Origin: Owenia fusiformis
Lineage: Eukaryota > Annelida > Polychaeta > Sabellida > Oweniidae
Assembly: GCA_903813345.2 (NCBI GenBank)
Contig: CAIIXF020000003.1
Span: 22,272,931-22,336,930 of the forward strand
Length of the DNA: 64,000 nt
Direction of reading: 5' to 3'
The notes under the pieces: model-generated
The model's input: the letters and a program-made list of their open reading frames with translations, nothing else
What the model was told of the DNA's origin: nothing
Databases searched by the model: none
Made by a program: the position numbers and the translations under genes
Part shown: positions 56,725 through 64,000 of the stretch, piece after piece
Numbering within the stretch: the first letter of the stretch is position 1
Layout of the letters: each line of letters begins with the position of its first letter

Positions 56725-59400
56725 ATTATTATTATGAGCTTTATTATACTTGTATCCCACATTTGGGCAAAGTGTACAGCTTAAACAGAAAAAAAAATGA
56801 AAAAGCTTAACTAATTATCTATATAGTATATTAACTAATCAAAGGGTGCTTGATCATCCGTTTATGGTCGTAAATTCGCTGACCAGTCTAGAGTATCAAC
56901 AGTTCCTTTATCGATAGTATCTTTGATACTATGCCCTACATGTATGTCTTGACTTAAAACCGTAAACGGAATGAATGAGTAAAATTCGTAATTACATTCT
57001 TAATTACCATAGTTTTACAAAATAATGAAACATCTTAACTAAATAACGTTTAATTCGTCTAGTGTAGTCACTGATGATCAGTTTAGATTACCATCAGGCC
57101 CCGAATCTAGTATCTTTGATACTGTTGCCTATATCTTGGCCGAGATCCATAAAAGTTATTGTTGCTGGTCATGTTATTGTTGTTACGATGTGCTGGTTGG
57201 GAGAGATTACAAAACTTTCTAACCGTGCGAAGTATATTCCTGCAGAGCATTCTAGTTCCTTGTTCGTTAATATGTACGTTATCTCTGTAGAGATGGGGTT
57301 TCGGTTGGCCATTCAGTCCAAGATTGTCATTGGGGCAGCATGTGACGTTGTCGTTATCGTGGAATAGTACTTCCAATTGGCTAGCTATAGATTTCTGACG
57401 GAGGTTCCATTTTGGGTTGTCTTTTCTCGGTGGTGGTAAGGACACTACAATCTTCAAGTTCGGAGCCTTTGTTTCGTTGAGTTTGACCAGTTCCTCCATC
57501 GATTTGATGATCCTTTCATCTGATTGTACTGATTTGACATCATTACTTAACACCTGGAACACTGTTATGTCTGGTTTTGAAGTTGAACCATTTACGTAAT
57601 CTTTAGCCTGTTGAATTGTATAGGCCTGTTCAACTGACACGTTAAGTCCGCTCATCCTCTTGCCATCCACATGGGACAAAATGCTTGATCCGATTAGTTT
57701 AACAGTTGGTTCCTTCTCGCTATTCTCATCGTTGGTTATTTCTATTAGATTGTTAGATTTCCTGGTTACCACTGTGTAAGGCGTGTCGTCTTTCTTCTCG
57801 TGTGCTAATTTTTTGCACTGGAGTTTGAGTTCAAAATTTTCCTCTTCCTTATCTTCTAAATACTGGTTTTTATTTTTTATTCTTTGTTGTAGCTCTTCCA
57901 TTTCATTCTTATTTGATCTGATAACTGAATCCTGTTTCTCCACTTTCTTCCTCAGTGTGTTAAGATCGTGAAGTTCATCATCTTGTTTGGATATTACTTG
58001 CATCTTTGATTGAATCTTTTCATTTAGTTCTTCGATTTCCTTGTTTTTTGAACTTATAATTGTTTGTTGGTGATCAATTTCACTTTGATACGCCTTAATT
58101 TTTCTGGCTTGGTCTGTAACAAAATCAGCTTGTTCTTTTCTTATCTTTCTTACTCTGCGTAATTCTGTATCATGCTCGCAAGTCGATTCTTCTCCTGAGC
58201 ATCGCGTTTCTTTCTGTGATACGTTGTTCACACTCACTTTGTCTATTAGATCGCAAACTGTATTTTCTAATTTTTCCATCTTTCTAGTTATTTTTGACAG
58301 TTCTTGCTGAAGGATGCTGGTCTCACAACTCTTTGTATTATTGGATTCGGTTTCAGACACGTTATCTGTTGAAGTTACTTTTGTTTTTTTGTCGCCATCC
58401 TTATTTTTTACAGTTAGAGTCTCGTTATTTACAATTGGAGTCTCGTTATTTTTTACAGTTGGAGTCTCGTTATTTACAGTTGGAGTCTCGTTATTTACAG
58501 TTAGAGTCTCGTTATTTACAGCTGGATTTTCGTTATCGTGATTATTGTGGTTCATGATGTTATTTTCGTGAACGTTGTTATCTTCCAAATCCTCTATCTC
58601 GTTCTCGTCCTGTGCATTTTCATGGTCTGGTTGAGTACATCTTAGTTTTACATTTGTGACCTCGTTGTCGTGATAATCATTGTTTATGGTATCATTTTCT
58701 GTGCTTTTTATCTCATGATCGTTAATATCGGTTGTAGATGTTATGCTCTTTATCTGTGTATTTGACTGATCTTGAGTATTGTCCTTTTTTTCTGTGTTTG
58801 ATTGCTTGATCTGATAAGTAGTGCTTTTCAAGATTGGAAACACCTGGGATTTGAATTCAGTGATGTTATTTCCTTGTATTTGAATGGTTCCAGTTGTTAA
58901 GAAAACTGTTACTTTATACTCTGATGCTTCTACACTGATCTTCTTTAGATCCTCACAGATTTCCATTTGTTTGTTGTTATAGTCTTCATAATATAGGTGT
59001 AATGTTATTATCCAGTTTAACAACCCATCTTGATTCGTTCTGAACACACAGTATGTATCTGAGCTGCAATGTTCATTGAGAGAGTCCAGCGTTGCTAATT
59101 TAGATTTAGATCCGGTTGCTTTCTTTAGTTTACTCGGAACGTGCTTCCTGTAATGACTACCAATGGTTTGAATACGTTTCACAACTTCCTTGTTGGACAT
59201 AAAGACTTTAAAATCAGACATCGTAGCTACCCGGTTATTTCACTAAATATGATTACTGAACGTTACACTGTATGAAACGAATTTTACACTGCACGAAACG
59301 TTGTCTTTTTAACGTAGTCAAATAGCAACGTTTTTAGAGTTAGTATATGGGGTCTATCGACCGCAGTCGCCGATAATACAATTAAAATGTCAAAACGTGA
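56725..59400 (-). mobile_element. ORF1-only LINE-like element (half-LINE)
   Basis: The minus strand carries one intact intronless ORF (59221-57107) followed by ~370 bp of 3' sequence. That ends TTTAAGCTGTACACTTTGCCC, ATACAAGTATAATAAAGCTC and (ATA)n at about 56736-56725. A short 3' end with AATAAAG-like words and a simple-repeat tail is typical of LINE 3' termini. No reverse transcriptase lies between the ORF and the tail. The right border is uncertain (somewhere in 59222-59450) and no clean target duplication was seen. The analogy is mammalian HAL1, an L1 derivative keeping only ORF1. Confidence 0.5.
57107..59221 (-). CDS. 704-aa coiled-coil protein with SGNH-hydrolase-like C-terminus
   Basis: Single open frame, start MSDFKVFMSNKEVV. 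Residues 1-150 form a folded N-terminal region with VTVFLTTGTIQIQGNNITEF near 105-124, a segment type I associate with transposon-borne proteins. Residues 150-295 are Asn/Thr/Glu-rich with short repeats (NNETPTV, NNETLTV). About 300-480 is a coiled coil. About 510-680 resembles an SGNH/GDSL esterase: LIGSSILSH (Ser block), VFQVLSNDV (Asn block) and DNVHINEQGT (Asp-x-x-His block). The C-terminus is basic and Arg/Tyr/Asn-rich (SRPRYRQQYQRY), fitting nucleic-acid binding. Esterase domains occur in ORF1 of CR1/L2-type LINEs, so ORF1 is the favoured reading. A host gene is the alternative. Its start is 540 bp from the ANO10-like ATG, head to head. Confidence 0.7.
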   Translation of the reverse strand: MSDFKVFMSNKEVVKRIQTIGSHYRKHVPSKLKKATGSKSKLATLDSLNEHCSSDTYCVFRTNQDGLLNWIITLHLYYEDYNNKQMEICEDLKKISVEASEYKVTVFLTTGTIQIQGNNITEFKSQVFPILKSTTYQIKQSNTEKKDNTQDQSNTQIKSITSTTDINDHEIKSTENDTINNDYHDNEVTNVKLRCTQPDHENAQDENEIEDLEDNNVHENNIMNHNNHDNENPAVNNETLTVNNETPTVNNETPTVKNNETPIVNNETLTVKNKDGDKKTKVTSTDNVSETESNNTKSCETSILQQELSKITRKMEKLENTVCDLIDKVSVNNVSQKETRCSGEESTCEHDTELRRVRKIRKEQADFVTDQARKIKAYQSEIDHQQTIISSKNKEIEELNEKIQSKMQVISKQDDELHDLNTLRKKVEKQDSVIRSNKNEMEELQQRIKNKNQYLEDKEEENFELKLQCKKLAHEKKDDTPYTVVTRKSNNLIEITNDENSEKEPTVKLIGSSILSHVDGKRMSGLNVSVEQAYTIQQAKDYVNGSTSKPDITVFQVLSNDVKSVQSDERIIKSMEELVKLNETKAPNLKIVVSLPPPRKDNPKWNLRQKSIASQLEVLFHDNDNVTCCPNDNLGLNGQPKPHLYRDNVHINEQGTRMLCRNILRTVRKFCNLSQPAHRNNNNMTSNNNFYGSRPRYRQQYQRY

Positions 59401-59654
59401 TATAAACTGTTGTCGTAACCTGTTTTAGCGTTTTGTTCTTCATACAATCCTTGCGTTAAGGTAAGTAAATCCTTTGTATAAAGTTCCTTGTTGAGTTTAT
59501 TCACTCCAATATGTCGGGATATACGATATTTGAGTATTAATTTGGAGAGCGCATTTTTAGTCTGCTTTCAATAAGAAGACCCCTTGACATATACAATTGA
59601 TTAAGTATTTGATGAGGTAACATTGTCAATTTAAATCTTGTTGAATATTTTCAG
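59222..59654. promoter_or_regulatory. Shared upstream region between the 704-aa ORF and the ANO10-like gene
   Basis: The two start codons face away from each other across 539 bp. On the plus strand a good donor (GCGTTAAG/GTAAGTAAA) at 59460/59461 and an acceptor (ATATTTTCAG) at 59654 mark a likely untranslated first exon of the ANO10-like gene, so its promoter should be near 59.3-59.4 kb. No TATA box or named factor site was recognised. Confidence 0.4.
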
Positions 59655-59760
59655 ATCTGTTGAATACATTTCTGAGTTCTGAGGATGTAGTTGGCATTAC
59701 TGCAGCAGTCTTCCACTTCGCCAATTTCTCCTTATACTGAAGACACTACAGCATTCAAGA

Positions 59761-62700
59761 ATGGAAGAAATTCCGCCTAAAGACAGCGAGGCATCAAGCA
59801 AAGGGAGCACAGCACAACGGTCATTTCAGACTTATGTTGTACTGGAGCTCAATTATGAGGCACCACCAGCTACTGTAGAATGGGTAATTTATGTATTTTA
59901 TTACTTGGTTACATATATTTTGTAATATACATTTATACTAACTTTATCCCTGGGTGATTTAAAGTTTGTTCCTGGGATTATATCCTGGGGCCAAGGCCCT
60001 AGGTCCCAAGGGTATATATACATGTATAACAGATTTTTAGCTTTCAAATTAAACCCATAAAATGACAGAGGTGTTGCTGATTAGTCATCATACTTTTTCA
60101 GATAAGTTGTTAATTTTGTAGAAATTGATCATATCCTACCTAGATTTTGCGAATCTACGAGCCATGCAAGGCTGATCGCGCTCTGTGGAAATGGAAAACT
60201 GGGAGAAGTGACCAATTAGTCATAATATTATACAGCTAATTCAATTGTATATTTCAGTTGTTGTCACATATACAGTCCCCCAAGTCCAGAGGTGGAGCAC
60301 AGTTAGAGGCCATCACAGTACTGAACCATAAAGGCCAGGTAAATAATTAGATATTTCATCATTATTTTGTCTCAATGAAAATATATTTAATAGTACATCA
60401 CCATAGAAACATGCCTCTATGTATTATACATGCAGGCATTTTTCTATGGTGATGTGAATGTCTGTCAATGGTGATGGGCACATACTTAAATTTGTTGATT
60501 TTTGATATTGGCAATAACAATTCCATATATCGTATTTAATTGTCCTTTATGACTTCGTCATAGTAGTAACCATGGTGATAATTGAAACAGAGTTGAACTT
60601 AAGAGTTCCACTTCAAAATAACTTGAGGGTTTGCTTCTATGTTGTTCAACTATATACAATGCACTTTAGAATGGTGAAAAATAATAAAATTTTAATATCT
60701 TAATCAATTTCTCGTCATCACGAAAATAAAAATTGTTCACCTACTTTGAAAGAAAATCCCGAAGAGCACTGAAACGTTTCACTCAAGTCAAATCATCACA
60801 CACACTGACATCATTTGTACTTATGTTCAACAGGATAACATACCAGTTATTGGGAGCCTGATGGGGAAAAATGATGGGCCTTCTAAGCCAGTATGATATT
60901 TTCTAAAATATACTCTGTAGTTCTGACAGTGCATGCCTAAAGTAGTGTAGACTAATCCTCACAATGTCAATCTAAAATGTGGTCTTCAATTGTGCATGTT
61001 ATGTGTATAATACAATTTGCAACTTTGGGATGACTGATATTTAGTGAATCGTACTTAATTTTTTAAACCAAGTTATGACGGCGCCATTTTCAGATTTTTT
61101 GATTGTATTGTTAGAACTTGACGTGTCTATTCCGACCATCATGGAGAAATTTCTCTGATGATGGAAATTTTTGTTGCCTTGATGTATGCTCGGCTGTACA
61201 TATGCTGTACGCCTATGCATTTTGCATTGCGACAATGTGACAGAGAAGGGGTTGGTTATGAAATATTTTTGCTTTTTTCTTCCTGGCTATGCCACTGATA
61301 TATCATATTTTTTGCAATTCAAATCTTGCCTCGAAACTATTCGATATTAATTAACGATTGTTGCACCCCAACATTTTTTATTGTACAAATGCACTTGATT
61401 TAGTTCATTTTTGTTGAAATATTTTGTCTATTATTTAAATAGATAATTGAATGTATTATACATGTGTATTAGCTTTGTAACTTGCTTTTCTTTAGATATT
61501 TGCATGACTAGCTGCTGCTTAAATAACATTATAACATACAACTTGTGTGTTTATGGTAAGACAAGCAAAGGAAGTATGAGTTGTAATCTTGCTGAAAACC
61601 TGTGTGTTAATGACAACATTTGCTGGAAATCTAATAACATTTTGGGTTAAAATCTTGCTCTCTAATTATAGATATTGTAATTAAAAACATTGAATTCATA
61701 AAAATAAAATCAGCCTAACAACATACCCCCAAACATGAATTGCACTTTCCACTTATTGATACAGACTCTATTCTAAACTTTTCCGATTATATAACAATTC
61801 TATTATATGTTTGTTTGATGCTTTTTTCAACTTTTTGACATAGTTTGGCACTTATAGACCACCTTTTAATATGTAATTTCTAGCTTGAACATATCTTATG
61901 ATTAAATTCCTTTTTGCTTTTTTGAATACACTTTCTAGTATGAATACATTTCCTAGTGTGAATTGTAACTTAGTTTAGATACATTTTCTAGTATGAATCC
62001 ATATCCTAATGTAGATGCATTTTAGTATGGATACATTTCCTAGTTTGGAGACATTTTCTAGTGTGAATACTTTTTCTTCTATGAATATATTATCTAGTGT
62101 AAACAGATTTCCTAGAACGAATACAATTTTAACATCTAGTTTGGATCCATTTCCTAATATTGAAATGTTATGTAACTAGTTCAATGAGTTTATCATGTGA
62201 GTCTACTAACTAATTTAATATGTTCAAACTAGAGCGCCATCTGGTGGCTGAATAAACACGTTTTAATGTGAACACTTGTCTTCGTTTCATAAATATGAAT
62301 ACATTTCCTCATCTGAATACATTTTTTTGTGTACTTTTTCTTAAAATAAAAATCTTCACTATATTGTACAATAACAGTGTTAAAGTGTTAACTGTCCTTT
62401 TGATAGGGTGGTACATTGTCGAGTGGCTTGTCGTGCTGTAATTTGTGATGTGTGCTGAAATAGAATGCTATAGATAGAAGGAACTGTTTGAAATAGTTGT
62501 ATTATTTGTATTCTCAAATTTAGGAAAAAATTGCTTCGTAAAAGTAAACTGATGCAGATCATCTCACGTTCTTGCACCACATTTTGTAAGAATCAAATTT
62601 ATATGATATGAAACTCAAAAATTGTAATTTTTGTATTAAAAATATAATGATTTTATGTTTCCTATTTTAGGAGAAGATTGTTCACTTGAGTATCGATACA

Positions 62701-62806
62701 GAACGCATGCTTCTATTAGCAGAACTCATGGAGATTCGCAAAGTTTACGCAGATGGAACTTTACGAGAGTTCCTCCGTGAGGATAGGGATAATTTCAAAG
62801 ATTCTG
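59761..62806 (+). CDS. ANO10: Anoctamin-10-like (TMEM16K) N-terminal exons, gene continues past window
   Basis: Coding exons are 59761-59883 (in an exon starting 59655), 60258-60338, 60834-60890 and 62671-62806, with phases 0, 0, 0 and 1. They read MEEIPPKDSEASSKG, then FQTYVVLELNYEAPPATVEW, LLSHIQSPKSRGGAQLEAIT, DNIPVIGSLMGKNDGPSKP, EKIVHLSIDTERMLLLAE and DGTLREFLREDRDNFKDSG. This follows the human ANO10 N-terminus (FTPLVVIELAQD, EETKEWL, KKDGGAQL, GASKIRMLLGAE, TMRAFTYRTRQNFKGFD). Anoctamins are ten-helix membrane scramblases or channels; ANO10 acts in the endoplasmic reticulum. Only the cytosolic N-terminal domain is in the window. The 57-nt third coding exon is the least certain. ANO8 is the main alternative but matches less well. 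Confidence 0.8.
61925..62170 (+). repeat. Degenerate ~20-bp repeats (ACATTTCCTAGTGTGAAT)
   Basis: A dozen or so units of the form ACATTT(C/T)CTAGTATGAAT follow one another, for example at 61928, 61943, 61979, 62031, 62050 and 62093. A similar block, TTCCTAATATGAACGCTTC and TTAGTGTGAACAC, is at 40006-40040 in DCAF11. Non-coding, inside an ANO10-like intron. Confidence 0.65.
62232..62251 (-). promoter_or_regulatory. CTCF-type motif
   Basis: On the minus strand this reads CAGCCACCAGATGGCGCTCT, matching the bilaterian CTCF core CCACNAGRKGGCGCT closely. It lies in an ANO10-like intron. A weaker relative (CAGCCACCTGGTGGCGAA) is at 38468-38485 in a DCAF11 intron. Binding is inferred from the motif only. 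Confidence 0.4.
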
Positions 62807-64000
62807 GTAAGTAGTCTACTAATCATTCTCATATGTAACATCTACCATCAATATGCAATCGTAATATTAGGCTTTTTCCATATTGGAATAACATAAATTA
62901 AAAATATTACATTGTTATACCTTTATTTACCAGGCTGACATGTGCTAAATTAACATGTATAGACCCTACATAAAACTAGTTGACACAATCTCACTTTATT
63001 TCCAGTATAGTAGCTTGGGTGTAACAATATTTTAACATAACATAATAGCTTTTATGTAATGTGTAGAATCTTAGATATTAGTTGCAGTTGTTGTCATAAC
63101 AGATAAATATCAAAATATTGATGCATGCTCGTGTTCTCAAATGTATTTTTATTGCACTTATGGAATTGTTTTGCTGGCAGTGTGCTTGTGGACATAAATG
63201 AAATTGTGATGGCTTCCGCCCCATCCCACTCTATGCTATGCAGTATTGGAGCGGATTTTTATCTTTGTGAAGCCATTTTGAATTCTGAGAATTTGGGATG
63301 TTTTTATACTAAGATTATTGTCATCACACTTCAAGCAAAATCATGCTCATGCTAAGTGTATTGACCCTGTGCATCAGTGTGACGTCATGCCTTTGTCCGG
63401 CCAGAAAATATTGCTGGCCGTCTAGAAAACGTCATAAGCAACCAGTGCTCAAAATGGCGACGAAGTGATGAGAAAAAGTTAAACGAGTATGGCTTAATGC
63501 TGCGTTGCTGTTGAATGTTCGAATAGAGAACAAGTCGGCATTACGTTTTATCGCTTTCCGAGTGACAAGAAGTCACCTGTAAAAAGAAAGCTATGGATAA
63601 ATGCTGTAAAAAGGCAAAACTGGGAACCAAAAGAACACGATCGACTTTGCAGCCCTCATTTCTTGCCAGGTACAGTGTAGTAATCGGAACAGACCTGGTT
63701 TTCTAAATAATAAGTAAAATAAAATTTTATTAATTATAAAGTTATCAGCAAATAATGCACATTCAAATACCACGCATTGTGTTAATAACGCTATCATTAA
63801 ACACGAGGGAAGTAGGCCTATGTAAGTAATATTATGTGACTGTCGGTGAGCCACGTTGATTTTCACGGGCATTTATGCATGTACTTTTTATGGAGAAAAC
63901 TAAGAACTTAAAATAAACCTTTGTAATATTTCTTTGGATATTGATGTGCGCTTCACTCGAATATCAATCATAGTGTTTGCAACCCGTTTTAATTTTTAAA
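62807..64000 (+). other. ANO10: ANO10-like intron running off the window
   Basis: Apart from the THAP fragment there is no supported exon here. A palindromic word (CCGGCCAGAAAATATTGCTGGCCG, 63397-63420, one mismatch) and GACGTCAT (63381-63388) lie 70-110 bp upstream of the THAP domain. They could be remains of its promoter or of a transposon end. Confidence 0.4.
63489..63669 (+). pseudogene. THAP zinc-finger domain fragment
   Basis: From 63498 the frame reads CCVAVECSNREQ, ITFYRFPSDK, RKLWINAVKRQNWEP and HDRLCSPHFLPG. It then meets a splice-donor-like CCAG/GTACAGT at 63669/63670. The Cys-x4-Cys, the FYRFP core, the invariant Trp, and the C-x2-H end all fit a THAP DNA-binding domain, as in host THAP proteins and P-element transposases. 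A good start ATG-GCT (63489) is followed at once by TAA before the first Cys, so as written the domain has no start. It may be a relic of a P-type transposon or a retired THAP first exon inside an ANO10-like intron. Its phase does not make it an ANO10 exon. Confidence 0.7.

Noticed and set aside
58294-58557. Plus-strand open frame with repeated LQLESRY
   Set aside because: It is the antisense shadow of the Asn/Thr repeats in the 704-aa ORF.

Overview
This is a eukaryotic, AT-rich window. The genes are split into many short exons with GT-AG introns, and the DNA between them is packed with small inverted-repeat transposons, tandem repeats and retroelement remains. The gene content (HNF4, DCAF11 and an anoctamin-10-like gene) and the repeat types suggest a marine invertebrate such as a hemichordate, lancelet or lophotrochozoan. 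I cannot name the species from sequence alone.

Layout. (1) 5305-30159, plus strand: a nuclear receptor of the HNF4 family. A candidate N-terminal coding exon (5305-5431) is followed by a 19.6 kb repeat-filled intron and then six compact exons (25043-30159); the seven exons join to one 1608-nt frame (535 aa, true 5' end not seen). The likely 3' UTR runs to about 33.3 kb and carries many TACATGT and Pumilio-type motifs. (2) 36142-46445, minus strand: DCAF11, a WD40 substrate receptor of CUL4-DDB1 ubiquitin ligases, complete from the MGSR start to a basic C-terminus in 16 exon positions. Exon 9 exists as two tandem, diverged, phase-identical versions that can only be used one at a time. The head of exon 11, with its splice acceptor, is triplicated in 108-bp units. 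(3) 46.9-51.0 kb: a transposon nest with three copies of one inverted-repeat element, a smaller element inside copy 1, an older G-rich MITE split by copies 2 and 3, and a hairpin with 118-bp perfect arms. (4) 51.6-54.9 kb: a second, older hairpin of the same family, a broken Penelope-like element with a 56-bp perfect terminal inverted repeat, and an array of ~140-bp repeats. (5) 57107-59221, minus strand: an intact 704-codon intronless ORF with coiled coil and an SGNH-hydrolase-like C-terminus, followed by a LINE-like 3' end. It looks like an ORF1-only ('half-LINE') element. (6) 59.4 kb to the window end, plus strand: the 5' part of an ANO10/TMEM16K-like gene, with a THAP-domain fragment in the intron reached by the window edge.

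HNF4 is a transcription factor, DCAF11 a ubiquitin-ligase adaptor and ANO10 a membrane scramblase/channel-family protein; nothing in the sequence suggests they act together. The strongest observations are the mutually exclusive DCAF11 exons, the ORF1-only element and the nested insertions with readable target-site duplications and internal empty sites.
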